Part shown: piece by piece, positions 35,500 to 47,720 of the stretch
Layout: every line of letters begins with the position of its first letter
How positions within the stretch are numbered: the first letter of the stretch is position 1
Assembly (NCBI RefSeq): GCF_030272615.1
Contig: NC_081413.1
Coordinates: 720,704,367 to 720,768,366 of the forward strand
DNA: 64,000 bases
Direction of reading: 5' to 3'
Source: Cryptomeria japonica
Lineage: Eukaryota > Streptophyta > Pinopsida > Cupressales > Cupressaceae
Notes under the pieces: generated by a model
Told to the model about the DNA's origin: nothing
What the model saw: the letters and a program-made list of their open reading frames with translations, nothing else
Databases searched by the model: none
Translations under genes and position numbers: made by a program

Positions 35500-36900
35500 T
35501 CTCACTGCTCGAGCTTCGACCTATGGGTCCACATGGATTCTAGATTCTGGTGCTTCTCACCATATGACTCACACTCAGCAGATGGTTACCTCTCTTGCCT
35601 CTTGTGGCACTTCACAGATTGCAGTGGGTGACTCGGTTCATCTTTCAGTCTTGGGTTCAGGTTCTGTTTCATTAGATGGGGGTACTCTGCAAGATGTTCT
35701 AGTTGTCCCTGACATCTCGACGAACCTCCTGTCCATCTATCAAATTTGCCACTCTGGCTCTGGTAAGACAGTTGAGTTCTCACCACATGATGTGGTTATT
35801 CGGGACCTCCATGACTCTGATTTAGTTGTTGCTACTGGGAGTGTTGACATTGCATCTTGTCTGTACAGATTTGATGGATTTGAGCCCTCTGAGGGTGCGG
35901 GTTCTTCTCTTATAGCACATGCAGAGTCCGTGAGTAAGCTTTGGCATGAGCGCTTGGGCCATGTCAATTACAGATACCTTCAGTAGATGAGTACATAGGC
36001 ACTTGTTCTTGGGCTCCCACAGATTTCCTGCACTAATGGTGTTTGTCATGGTTGTGTTCTTGGCAAGCATCACAGAGATCCCTTTCCGAAGGGAAGAGCC
36101 TCTCATGCTTTGGCACCCTTGGAGTTGATTCATAGTGACCTCATGTCATTTCCCACTCCTTTTTCAGGGGCCAAGTATGTACTCACTTTCATTGATGACT
36201 TCTCTAGATGCACATGGGTGTACTTTCTTAAGTACAAGTTTGATGTCTTTGATTCCTTTCAAGTCTTCAAGACATTTGTAGAGAAGCAGTTTGGTTGTTC
36301 TATTTGACGGATACGTACAGATAATGGGGGGGAGTATGTGAATCAGGCTTTCAGAGATTTTTGCACTGAGCATGGTTTGCAACATCAGTTTACTGTTCCC
36401 TACACCCCTCAGCAGAATGGTGTCGCTGAACGCAAGAACATAACTTTACGGGAGATGGCGAATTGTATGATTCAATCCAGGTCCATGGATTCATTTTTTG
36501 GGCTGAGGCAGTCAATTGCGCCAACTATATTCAGAATTGGATGCCTCATAAGGCTATTTGACATATGACTCCTGAGGAGGCTTGGTCTCATGACAAGCCT
36601 GATGTTTCCTTTTTCAGAGTGTTTGTCAGTGACGCGTGGGCTTTTATTCTTGATGCTCAGAGGCGTGCCATGGAGCGAAAGAGCCGACCATGCCATTTTG
36701 TTGGCTACTATGATGATTTTAAGACATACAGGTTGTTTGATCCTGATTCCAGAGAGGTCCTATTTCGACAGGATGTTAAGTTTGATGAGCGCCTTCCCAC
36801 AGTGGATACCCCGACTCCAGTGTCTACTCCTCTGCCTCCTCCGACCATTGCACCCCTTCATGATTTTTTTTGAGGATGATTCTAATGATGGTGTTGATGA
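35500..36900 (+). pseudogene. pol: Copia protease and integrase
   Basis: TWILDSGASHHMTHTQQM holds the protease D-S-G active site. Then come DVLVVPDISTNLLSI and the pre-integrase segment LWHERLGHVNYRYLQ. The integrase core shows HSDLMSFP (first Asp), RIRTDNGGEY (second Asp) and TPQQNGVAERKN (Glu). A one-base loss in a T run near 36492 moves the frame, and an extra T near 36863 moves it back; the part between reads PEEAWSHDKPDVSFFRVFVS and DSREVLFRQDVKFDE. Stops: TAG at 35984 and 35996, TGA at 36305 and 36559. Confidence 0.9.
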
Positions 36901-38531
36901 TCCACCATCCCCACCTCCACCTGCTCCACCTCCGATGCCCAAGTGGGCTCGCCTTACTGTTGAGGTGGCAGGTCCTATGGCTGGTGATCCTTCAGATACC
37001 CATCGCACTCATTCTCATACTGTGGGTTCTAATCTTTTAAGTCATGCTATTTCAGATGATCCTCAGAAGTTTTCAGAGGTGACAAGTCACCCTGAGTGGG
37101 ATTGTGCTATAGAGGAAGAGTATTCTTCTTTGATGAGGAAGCATACTTGGGATCTCTATCCTCTTCCTAAGGGCAGAAAGATGGTTAGGTACCGCTGGTT
37201 GTATCACACTAAGTATGCTGCTGATGGTTCCATTGATAAGTACAAATCACATCTTGTTGCGAAGGGTTTTTCATAGGTTGAGGGTACTGATCACTCCGAG
37301 ACATTTGCCCCTGTTGCCAAGATGAATTCCATTCACTTTGTACTATCTCTTGCAGCTTCTCGGCGTTGGCATGTTTTTTAGATGGATGTGAAGAGTGCCT
37401 TCTTGCATGGGGATCTACATGGAACAGCCTCAGGGATTTGTGCAGGATAGTTCTTTGGTTTGCAGACTTTAGCGTTCATTGTATGGTCTCAAACAGGCCC
37501 CTCGGGCTTGGTATGAGAAGATGGACTCTTTCTTGCTCTCCATTGGGTTCTCCCACAGTCATTCTGATCACACAGTGTACATTCAGCTTCTTGAGGGTGA
37601 CATCCTGATTCTTGTGCTATATGTTGATGATCTTCTCATCACGGGTAGCTCATCCTCTATGATTCAGATTATTCAGTGTGCCTTGATGGACCGGTTTGAG
37701 ATGACAGATCTCGGTCTTTTGCACTATTTCCTTGGTCTTCAGGTGATTTAGTCTTCTGATGGGATCTACCTCTACCAGCAGAAGTATGCTCTTGACATGC
37801 TTCAGCGCTTCGGCATGCTTGATTGCAAGCCTGCTCCCACTCCATTTCAGTCAGGGGTTGTTTTGACCACCGCTTGCCCCACTCCTTCGGTAGATTCTAC
37901 ACTTTACAGACAGTTGGTTGGCAGTTTGTTGTACCTGACTCACACCTGTCCTGATATTTCCTTTGCAGTTGGTCTTGTCTCTAGATTTTCCCATGATCCT
38001 CATGAGAGTCATTGGCAAGCTGCCAAACGTATTTTGAGGTACATTTAGGGCACTAGTTCTCATGGCATTCACTACACATCTGAGGAACCTCACATTGTTG
38101 GCTACACTGATTTAGATTGGGCTGGTGATGTCACTGATTGGAAGTCTACTTCTAGCTTTGTTTTCTATCTTGGCTCTGGTCCTATCACATGGTCTTGCAA
38201 AAAGCAGACTGCTCATGCATTATCATCTACAAAGGCTGACTACCGAGCTGTTGTGCTCGCTAGTCAAGAGATCTTATGGCTTCGACAGTTGATGACTGAG
38301 TTTGGTTTTCCTCCTAATAGTCCCATTGTTCTTTGGTGTGACAATCAGAGTGCTATTCATATTTCCCGCAACCCAGTAGAGCATCAGCGGACGAAGCACA
38401 TTGAGCTTCACATGCATTTCATCCGTCAGTTGATTCAGGATGGTGTTCTCATTCTGGAGTACATTCCCACTTCCGAGCAGGTTGCAAACATCTTCATGAA
38501 ACCTTTTGCATCGCCGCGCTATCTTCAGTAG
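36890..38531 (+). pseudogene. pol: Copia reverse transcriptase and RNase H
   Basis: After a Pro-rich linker, AIEEEYSSLMRKHTWDLYPL starts the RT. MDVKSAFLHGDL carries the first catalytic Asp and YVDDLLITGSS the catalytic pair, with SLYGLKQAPRAWYEKMDSF between. A short deletion after HGDL (about 37415) shifts the frame. RNase H follows: GYTDLDWAGD, the SSTKADYRAV segment (STEAEY in most relatives, so the catalytic Glu region is altered) and LWCDNQSAIH. It ends ...SPRYLQ at 38531. The stops at 37274, 37378, 37470, 37749 and 38046 are all TAG at likely Gln codons. Confidence 0.92.
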
Positions 38532-38783
38532 CGCTCTATGCTTGAGGTGAAGGAAGTTGTCCTTGGGGGGTCTTTATGAGGCCTTCCTTCCTCCTTCTTC
38601 TTCTTTTAGCATGTTCTTTTATCTCTTTTTGGAGAGGAGTTTTTTCCCACTAGGTTTTCTCCTTTGTCTCCATTTCACAGAGATTTCATTGTATTTGGGT
38701 ACCTGATCAGGCCTTGTTGCCGGGACCCATCTTTCATGCTTTCAGTAGTTGTTCTAGGTTTTAGCTTCTCCCTAAGTCTAGCT

Positions 38784-38793
38784 TAAGGGGGGG
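38784..38793 (+). other. Polypurine tract of the Copia element
   Basis: TAAGGGGGGG immediately before the 3' LTR. Confidence 0.88.
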
Positions 38794-39149
38794 TGTTAGA
38801 GTAATTGGGTCTTTACTTGATTAATTAAACAATATTTGTTTAATTCTTGAAGTTCCCAATTATCTTTTTACACTTAAGCTAACATTAGGTGCATATTAAT
38901 TAATTATTTTATTAATTATTATGTGCAAGCCTAGGGTTTATTGACCTATTAGAGGTTAATTTTTCTTTTGATTGTATTATCTTTTCACAATACTTTTTTG
39001 GTGAATTGGAGCTCTCATCTTTTGAGAATATTTTTCCTGTGTTTTGTGTGTTCTTCAGATTATTGCTCCCTTGATTCTCCTTGTAATAGGTTATTCGACT
39101 TGCAAAAGATCTTCAGGCTCCTGTGGGGTTGTATTTCTCAACTCCAATA
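38794..39149 (+). repeat. 3' LTR of the Copia element
   Basis: 356 bp, same length as the 5' LTR. CTCTG follows at 39150, against CTTTG on the left. Confidence 0.95.
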
Positions 39150-39154
39150 CTCTG

Positions 39155-42100
39155 CTCCCTACTTTTTTGAAGTTTTTCTGAGGATCATATCTGAATCTGC
39201 ATATACTACTCAGATCCACGTGCATGCAAAATTTGACGATTGTAGCTCACTATTTCCGTATATTTACATTCATTTTTTAGCACTTTTTCTAATTTTAGCA
39301 TTTCAACTTACAAAAGTGGGCAAACCATTCACAACACCTTAAAAACATTAGTTTTCAGTCCTTACCACTCTTCATTTGGGATTAGATCTATTGGATTTAT
39401 CCCTCTTTTGAATGTAATGACAAATTAGCGGTTTTCATCCCTCTAATGGTGGAAACCCTAATTTTCACCATTAAAATATTTAGAATGGATTTTTAGATGG
39501 ACAAAATTTCAAACCTATGGTGATTACTTGTTTGATTCCTAAATGAACAAAAGTTTCAAGTTGATTTTTTAGGATATTGGATTTGAGAGATTTCAAATCT
39601 AAATTCATTTAATGGGAAGAATCTAGATGATGTTTTGTTTCTATTAATGTTGATGGAAGGTGAATCTACATATTTTTGGGTCTACACTATTTTTGTGGAT
39701 CCAAGTTGAAATGTATTAAGATTTATGAGTTTTACATTTTTCTATTTGGCTTTAGGATGAGCATTACCATGATTTCTATTACCTAGGGAGGTCACACGTG
39801 GGTTTTTTTTGGGTGCTTATTTTTTGTACATCCATGTTGTAGGAAAAAATTAGAGAAGATTTTTTGAAGTGTTGTTCCATCTTTTAAGCATATATCAATG
39901 GTTGGAACAATATAAACGACAAAGAAGAGAGGAAGTTTTATTTTTGTGAACGTTCAAACTAAGTTTGGTCAATGTAGAATTGATCTATTTTCTAAAATCA
40001 ATGCAATCACATAAGGTTTATGTGTACAACAATTTTGATTTAATAACAAGTGTCACAAGTAATGTTTCAACCATTTTAATGAGATCATGTAGCTAAAAAT
40101 CTTGACTAATCTTATAAATGTACTCTACAGTCAACTAATCAAAAGTGTTTTTAGTCTTGGCAACCTCATTTTTAGTTTGGGTTAATATTTACGACTGACT
40201 AGTATTAAAGTGTTTTTAGTCTTGGTAATTTCATTTTTAGTTTGGGTTAATATTTAAGGTTGACTAGTATTACAAAATTTAAAGCATGTGAGAATGATAT
40301 ACAAATTTATTATTTTGGCCTATAATAGAATAACTTTTAATGAAAAAATCTTTAAATGAAAAAGAAATTTCTATGCAAACCATATCCTCATCCACAAGTG
40401 TATATCACTAATGAAAATTTAGAACAAAATTTCTAAGGTTTTGTGTGAGTAGTTTGATTTAAAGGTGAAATCCTAGGGGTTTAGACCATATCTCTATAAG
40501 CATTAAAAGAAATCTCAAACATGTTTTATGGTCACAGGATTCCAAAATACCCATCATGTGCAAAGGTTTTATCTTCAATTTTCAATTTCTTCAAAACCCT
40601 AGAATATATCAAATTCAACTCATCAATTGATCTATGATTAAGGTTTCAATATTCATTAGAGGATCACGAGGTTTTAGTGAAAAAGTTGCTTCAAAATCAC
40701 ATAGTATTCACGTGTCAAATTGCTATTTTTGATAGTTGGTTTTAGTGGTCTTATTTCTAGAATTAGTTGAGGGTTAGGTCTTTTAAACATTTCAATATAA
40801 ACCATGAGTTTTTGGGAGAAAATGTGATTATTCTAAATTCCAAATTTTTGGTACCTTGTAACTCATGAATAAGTGCTTTGTGCACATAAATTCTTAATGA
40901 TAGTTGATTCTACATTCATGTTGGTGAGATATCATTTGATGTGTTATTTATGTTTGCTTTACTATTTTGGAGATCACATTGATTAATTCGATTTAAGCTA
41001 AATGATTACATCAAACTTTGTATTGAAATTGTTCATCCATCTAAGTGGTAGCAATTTGGTTCCTATAGTCATTCTTGCCTTCGAATTGTTTTCCTCTTTC
41101 CAAATTGTATATTGCTCTATTTTAGCTCCTTTAATCCATAAATTTAGAAAATCTCATTTGTGAGAGAGTTGATCTCAGTCTTGTACTTATAAACATTCTA
41201 TATATATCTATATATAGTTGAAGGTAAGTTTTACCCAATATACTATTTTAATTTGAGTTGCTTCGAAAAAAAGATAAATTAAAATACTACACATACCAAA
41301 ATATTTTCAAACATATGATCTATGCAATTTCGAATATTAATATTTATTTCAGTTTTTACACTGATTTTCTTTTCAAAATTATAAATAACATTATACACAT
41401 AATTTTAATATAATTCATATTTGTTCACGTAAATATAATAAATAATGAGGTCTTTTATATATTGTATTTATATAAACTAAGACATTTGTTATAATCGTCT
41501 CTCACGAATTTATAGTTAATTGAAAGCACATATATGATGATTATTTCAATTGTACAATCTACATAGGAACCTATCATATAGTAGCTATAAAAGAACAAAC
41601 ATCAGTTATATTAAAATTTTGTGCACAATGTTATTTACAATCTCTCTTTATATGTGTATGGTTTACAATTCATCAGTTTTTGGAACTATGGTGAAGTAAA
41701 GGAGATGAGTATTCTGACTGTTTGATGAGAATTACATGTTATTGTGAAGATTGGAGAAAAGCCTATATACAGTCAACAATGGAAATGCAGTTCATTATAC
41801 ACACTCTCCTTTGCTAGAAAGCACAATGAAGAACAGCCAAATTGAATTCCTCACTGGATGCATAAATATAAGTACCATAGAAAAATCACTTTGTAAGTAA
41901 TTCTCCCTGCATATAATTTTCACAAGATCATATCCCTTATTCATCAAACTAACAACAAAAATAATAAGAACTCTTTGAGATTTATCTATCCTTGAAAATC
42001 ATGTCCGTTCTCTTCATCTTGAAACTGCTATTGTAGTTGTGCAGGTCTAAGGATTATTCCAACTCAGACTAGTATTAATTTTTGACATATGTATTATCAA

Positions 42101-42200
42101 CAAAATATTGCCAAAGGCATCAGCATGATATATTATTACTTCTGCATCCTATTTCTCTATGATATTACATGAAGGCAAATCCTTTAAAGAGCAAAGATGA
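39155..42200. other. AT-rich stretch without a recognised gene
   Basis: The first 100-200 bases probably finish the LTR-like sequence cut by the Copia insertions. The rest has only short frames. It contains one tandem duplication (40142-40271) and many A/T runs. The part near 41700-42200 is probably the downstream flank of the pectinesterase-like gene on the minus strand. Confidence 0.5.
40142..40271. repeat. Tandem duplication, 65-bp unit
   Basis: AAAGTGTTTTTAGTCTTGG at 40142 recurs at 40207. Both copies end in a GACTGACTAGTATT / GGTTGACTAGTATT segment. Confidence 0.85.
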
Positions 42201-42220
42201 TGAAACTTGAATCTTTTTAA

Positions 42221-42997
42221 TCATGGCATTTCATCAAACTTGATATGGGTTAGTGGAAGCCATTTAGAAGCAGATATAAATTCATCAGCATTGAATGAAC
42301 TTGATTGTTTTTCTGAAAGTTGTTTAGACCAATTCACTCTTTCTAAAACTTTGCTTCCAGGACCTTCACTCTGAAACTCTCCCATGAATACTTTATCCAG
42401 GGGCAGGTCTTCACTAGGTGTAAGCCATCCAGCTGGATGTACAACTTTGGACAGATGTGAATGGATGAAAACTGTGGAAGAGTATTGCTTTAATGGTGTC
42501 CCCAAGTAAGTAGAAACGTCCCCTGTTGAAAGGAGCTCAGGGGTTCCATCAACCTTGCATTTCTGAAATGAAAATCCTGTGTTCTGATTGGGATCAGATT
42601 TGGTCTGTGCTGTGCAGGTATTGTTTTGACCCCGAAGGGGCTTCAAGGCTAGAAGACTGCAATTCTGAAAAATTGCAGCAGAATTGCCAAATATGAACTC
42701 CACAGTACCAAATATTGTACATTCCTTATAAAATTGACGATAAGTGTGGGAATAAAGAGTTCCCTGATATCCCTTGATCGTGCACTTGTAGAAGGCTGTT
42801 TGGTCTGCACTAACTCGAAGAGCTACAGCTTGCATTTTCTTTGGGCCTGATGTGTTTTCTATAGTCAAATCTCGAGCAATGAATCCATTGCCATCAACAG
42901 CTTCAGCATTAAACCAGTTTGTGTCAGTTCTATGACGAATAATCTTACAAAGGGGCAAGCTAAAAAAGAATATCAAACTATAATTATTGAAAGACAA
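42221..42997 (-). CDS. Pectin methylesterase-like protein, terminal exon, catalytic residues replaced
   Basis: About 245 residues of the C-terminal part of a plant pectin methylesterase (carbohydrate esterase family 8), which de-esterifies cell-wall pectin. Recognisable: GFIARDLTIENTSGPKKMQA, QAVALRVSADQTAFYKCTI, YRQFYKECTIFGTVEFIFGN, DPNQNTGFSFQKC and FISASKWLPLT near the end. Three family-invariant sites differ: the Asp of QDTLY is Gly (QGTLY), the Asp of DFIFG is Glu (EFIFG), and GRPW is GTPL, losing the catalytic Arg and the Trp. QAVALR is kept. The reading frame is otherwise intact to its stop. Codons before about residue 18 (SFNNYSLIFFFSLPL) look like intron; a TTTTTTAG acceptor is visible near 42960. 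No upstream exon or signal peptide was found up to 43870. Either a pseudoenzyme gene or a fragment of a dead copy. Confidence 0.78.
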   Translation of the reverse strand: MSFNNYSLIFFFSLPLCKIIRHRTDTNWFNAEAVDGNGFIARDLTIENTSGPKKMQAVALRVSADQTAFYKCTIKGYQGTLYSHTYRQFYKECTIFGTVEFIFGNSAAIFQNCSLLALKPLRGQNNTCTAQTKSDPNQNTGFSFQKCKVDGTPELLSTGDVSTYLGTPLKQYSSTVFIHSHLSKVVHPAGWLTPSEDLPLDKVFMGEFQSEGPGSKVLERVNWSKQLSEKQSSSFNADEFISASKWLPLTHIKFDEMP

Positions 42998-42999
42998 AT

Positions 43000-43870
43000 A
43001 ACCCCAAACTAGGGTTTGTTATTTTTCATCAACAAATGGGAAAATTGATCAAGTGAATCTGATACAGGGCTAGGCATTTCGGTTTAAGTATAACCATCAC
43101 ATACTTCCCAGTTGGAAATTGATAAAGATTCTTGTAGCAATTTGAACCTGGGACCTGTTCTCAAGAGCTACAGCTTACCGACTTCATGTAGATTAATATA
43201 ATCTCCATCATTCTGAGTCTGTCACATAACTTGAGCAGGGATTAAACAAAATCGAACTGAAATCAATCTGATCTTCAAAACTTACTGAATCTGGCAAAGT
43301 TTAGCTTTGTTTGAGAGAGACTTGCCGATTCAAAGCATAAGACTTAATTGTTCAAGTTTCTACAGAGAGGAAGCATTCATCTTGCCAAGTCTTAGCAGAA
43401 TCCAAGGGTAGGTACTATGACCTATCTGAATTTTAAGCAAAACAAGGCGTTCAAGAATATAAATCATAGATAAATGTTTGTTTATGACAGTAATTAACAT
43501 TATGAGAAGGTTATTTAACATGTTAGACAAAACTATTCTAGTACATCTAATGAACAGAATAAGGAGTCCCGGAGAGAGGGAAAGGAAGACAACGCTAGGC
43601 TTTTCAATTTGCAAAATGAAATTGTATCATAAGAAGAAAAATGAAATTTTTTCATCAAAGCTAGAAGAGGAACCTACAAATTGGATACACATCTGTCCGA
43701 AAATGCAACTAAGAACAGAAAAAAAACCAGATCTTTCAACCCCTCATAAGAATACATTATTGATGGTTCAGGCCATTAAGAATAATGAGAAGTCCCTCAG
43801 AAATAAGGTGGTGGGTAGGATTCAAAATTCCCTAAAACAGTTTGGCTTCAATCCACTTTGACTTGCTGAT
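43000..43870. other. No gene recognised; probable intron or upstream flank of the PME-like exon
   Basis: The open frames here (plus 43478-43861, minus 43360-43614) show no PME or PME-inhibitor features and overlap each other. No earlier exon could be supported. Confidence 0.45.
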
Positions 43871-44019
43871 TCTTCTGTTATTATTGGGCATTCTTCTGGA
43901 TTTGCCGGGTTAGTGGTTTACTGTTGTTTTGTTGGCTTTGAGTGGTTTGTTTGTTGTTCCAAACAGTGACTGAGTCAACCTCAGGAAAGAATGAAAGTTC
44001 AAATGCAGTGGTGATCCCA

Positions 44020-47000
44020 TAAGTGCTCAAATCCACGACTTGTATGCCTTTTGATCAATGTGAATCAGTGATGATGAAATGCAATGTTTATCTTTCAAAT
44101 CCACACTTAGGATGAGGTGCTCAACTATTCAATGAATAAGGTGAAGTGCTTGGTGAAAGTGATTTCGTACTTCGAATAATTTTGGAGAAGCTATGTAACA
44201 CCAAGTCAATCTTGTAATGATACTATCTATCACTTGGTGAAATCGATGGACTTGAGAGATGAAAGTGAGTTTTGTCCACCACCTCATAAAATCTACGCCC
44301 AGGCAGAATCCATGACTTGGTGATGTTGAGGTGATGGTGAACAAAGGTTGCACTTAATTGAATTTAGCCTTAGAATCCTCCAAGTTTGCAAGCAAAGGTC
44401 TTTGATGAACATTCAATGAACTAGGTGAAGTGAAATGAAGATCAAGTCGAGGTGGAGGTCACACTTCCTTGCGTTGCTCAAATCCACGACCTAAGAGGTG
44501 AGGTGATGACTTTTGTCCTTGAGTTGCCAACATCCGTGACTTGTGGAGGTCCAAGGCTTGAAGATCTTTGAAGGCGATAATGAATGAGAGTGATGCTATC
44601 CTTAAACCTTAATGAACAATAATGCAGATGCCTTGGAGTGAATTGGATGAAGAAATCTTGATGATAAGAGTGAATGATGATGATCAATCCATGACTTGAG
44701 CACATCCATGAGGTGCTAAAATCCATGACTCAAGGGTGGATGGCAAGGTTGATCCATGAAGTGAAGAAGAAACAAAGAACTCATTCAATTTTTGATTTGG
44801 AGAATGAAGATCAACAACATTATGAAGGTGAATTAGTTGACTAAGTATTGGAGTTATCATGCTTGAATAATGATGATGACTATCCTACACTTGCTCAAAT
44901 CCATGACACTCCAAAATCCATGAACATGAGAAATCCACGACTTGGAGATGGATGGTAGTAAATTGTCCATGGATTGAGAGAATCCACGACCTAGTGAAGG
45001 TAAGTGCAACATCCATATGTTTGAGTAAATGATGGCCAAGTGAAGTGAGTTCATGATGTGTTGAAGTGTATATATATATATCAATCAATAATTTGGAGGG
45101 ATTTAAGTAAGTTTGTCCATGGGTGGTGAAAATCCATGGTCAACAAAAATCCATGCCCTTCTAAAATCCATGACCCTAGGAAATCCACAAAGCAGCTAAA
45201 TCCATGATCTAAGAGGGTAAGTGAGAAAGTTTGTCCTTCACTTGACAAAATCCATGACCTAGGGTAGAAGATCAACATTTCTCCTTGACAAGCAGAAATC
45301 CATGACCTTAGACATGGAAAATCAGACCTCTTCCGCGTACAACAGAGCAGACAAGGTGAAGAAATCACTTAGAAATCAGGTTAAGAACATAGGAAATCAG
45401 TCCTAAGATGTTAAGGATCAGACTTGAAGAATCCTAAAGCACTCAGACCTAATTCGCTAAGGCTGAGAAAAATAATTATCTGAGATGGCGAATTGGGTTG
45501 AGAGGGGGGTTGCTTATCTTGGTATTTATATGCCTTCAAGCAAAGAAATGGGAATCGCCCAAAATCGCCGAGTTTGGGTGATTCCCGAGTCGAGTGAGGG
45601 TTGCCGAGTCTATTGGGCTCGAACTCAGACTTGGACGAGTTTGGCCCCAAAAATCGCCATCTTCCAAACTCGCCTAAAATCGCCGAGTTTGGGAGTCAGG
45701 ACTCGCCAAACTCGGCTGATGTAAGGCAACTTAAAGACACAAAAAAAAACATGTTTTAAAATGTTTTTAACTTAATTTTTTTTGTTTATATTTTGCTTTG
45801 CCCCTAAAAGTGAACTTCATTTCATTCATTTGGCAAAATAGGAGGAGAAAAGTGAGTTATGAGGAGAAACAATAGAAAAATAACACCCGACGCCTTTATC
45901 AAATAATAAAAGTCTTTTGGCCTTGCGGGGTGCTGCCCCTCGATCCCACCCTGTATTGCAACAAGGAACACGCCAGGGGCATTGCCCTTGGACCCCACAA
46001 GGGGCGCTGCCCCTTGACCCCAACTTGGGGGCACTGCCCCCAAACCCCTGTCATAAAATTAGGGGGGAAACTACACCGATAAAAGTAGGGAAATTTTAAC
46101 CTCCGAATTTGATTAGGCTCCATATAACAACATATACTTTCATTTGGTGCATCAAGAGTTGGAAAGGAAGAGTTTGCATCTCATTTGATCATATGATGAC
46201 ATGGATTTTTTATTCCATGAGTTTGGTTATATTGTATACATTTGACAATATTTATATATCTATGTTTGTTATTTCCTTCAGCTACAATTTGTGTTTATGC
46301 TTATGTGATTGATGTATACTTGTGTATGTAATCAAATTAGCTTTTATTTGATGATGTTATTGTGTCTTTAAGGTTTATTTAATGAAGGGTGCATGAAACA
46401 AGTTTTAAATCCTTAAAAATCTCTAAATTTCTTGAGTTTTTCACTTTGTCGAGTTTGCGCCGAGTTTCGACTCGGAGTCTTGAGTCCCAAGACAAGTAGG
46501 CCTCACCAAGTCAGGTCCGATTCCTGAGTCTCGTTTCTTTGCCTTCAAGATCAAAGGGGTAAATCAGTTGAATTAATGAGGAAAAATAAAACAAATGATG
46601 CTATGGCCGACTTGCTTTGTGTAAGCAAAATTTTTCAAATCTGCCAGCAATAAAAACAAAATACCTAAGTTGGCCCTAGATGGATAAATTCATTCAAACA
46701 TAATGCACTCTACATGAGGCTGACCTGACGTTGTTTCCTCTAACATGAGCTCTTGCAGGGAATTCAAGATCAAAGTTGAAATAAATCATTGTGAGGGCTG
46801 GCTTCTCTTAAGGTTGATTTGCAAGCTTATAAATGCAAGGCGAAGGAGGCGAAGGAGATTGATCAATCAATTGAATCAAATTCAAATTTAATTCTGATTT
46901 TAATGGTTAAGCAGATTTGGGAGGTGCAATGCCGCAAGAAGCCTCCAATCTGATCAAGGAATCCACGACTTTCTTATGAAATGCTAAATTTGTCCTTGCC

Positions 47001-47025
47001 TTGGAGAATTCCACGACTTTGAAGG
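44020..47025. repeat. Dispersed array of about 20 AAATCCA(T/C)GAC words
   Basis: AAATCCACGACTTG, AAATCCATGACCTAGG and variants occur about twenty times, mostly between 44025 and 45310 at 20-200 base spacing, and again at 46969 and 47010 beyond the inserted element. The words are direct repeats in one orientation, without clear dyad symmetry. Confidence 0.8.
45543..46539. mobile_element. Foldback-like element A, about 1.0 kb, no ORF
   Basis: The ends carry GCCGAGTTTGGG / CCAAACTCGGC words in both orientations (45543-45722 and 46430-46539). Outer ends AAGAAATGGGAATCG and, inverted, AAGAAACGAGACTC are partly alike. TGCCTTCAAG occurs directly outside both ends (45531 and 46540), a possible 10-12 bp target duplication. 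The core (45871-46104) is shared with element B at 62131-62362 and includes GGGGCGCTGCCCC-type dyads. No protein is encoded. Confidence 0.65.
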
Positions 47026-47720
47026 CTTGAGTGACGACCTCAAATGAGATGAAGGAGTTGCTCAAAGGATGCATACTTTAAAATCAAACTCTGAATTAGG
47101 ACCTGCATACCTGAAAATCAGAAATCAGAACATTTCGAGCCTTTATTAGATAACATGTTTTTGAAATCAAGATATATCATGTGTTTGATGCTATCCTTGT
47201 TTGTTTTGTAGGCGATTAAGGAAGAGGGTGAGGGAGCAGGCTGAAAGCATTTCAAGGAAACATTGTAACAAAAAAGGAAAGCACTCCACAACACTTCAGA
47301 AAGGCGAGGAGGATTGAACAATGCAAGAGAGAGACATCATGACATCAAGCATTGCAACTACTACAAGGATGATGAGCTTCGGAAGAAAATTTCATCAGCA
47401 AGCATGGGAGATCAATCATCAATACAATGATCAAGGTCAAGAGCGATCAACCACACACTTGTGATGTGTTACAAGGCGTGCAAATTGGCTGAGGTGGCAG
47501 TAACTCACCTCCCTTCATCAATCAAGGCCAACACATCCAGATACATTGAACCTAATGCATCCAAGAATGGAGCAAGTGACACATGTTAATTTCATCAAAT
47601 ATTGTTTATCTTACCTAACCTTGATTCCTATTGTTTAGAATTCAATGTTGGACATGTGTCCACAATATGTAATCAAATCATAGGTCAAGTATTAAATGTA
47701 ATGCAAAGTTAGTTGTAACT

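Larger units (their letters stand above)
32868..39149 (+). mobile_element. Ty1/Copia retrotransposon, 6.28 kb, degraded
   Basis: Two 356-bp LTRs (32868-33223 and 38794-39149, about 15 differences by eye, near 4 percent), PBS TGGTATCAGAGC at 33224, polypurine tract TAAGGGGGGG before 38794, and flanks CTTTG / CTCTG consistent with a target duplication with one change. The order Gag, protease, integrase, RT, RNase H is Copia. The reading frames are disabled by about twelve stops and three or four indels. Confidence 0.95.

Noticed and set aside
43478..43861. 127-codon plus-strand frame beside the PME-like exon
   Set aside because: No domain; it overlaps an unrelated minus-strand frame and probably lies in intron or flank.
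43956..43960. GTTCC as left target duplication of the LTR ending at 48750
   Set aside because: The following bases AAACAG do not start an LTR (TG expected) and do not match the known starts of related LTRs.
44857..45368. Minus-strand frames with repeated HGF and MDF words
   Set aside because: They are translations of the AAATCCATGAC repeat words in several frames, not a protein repeat.
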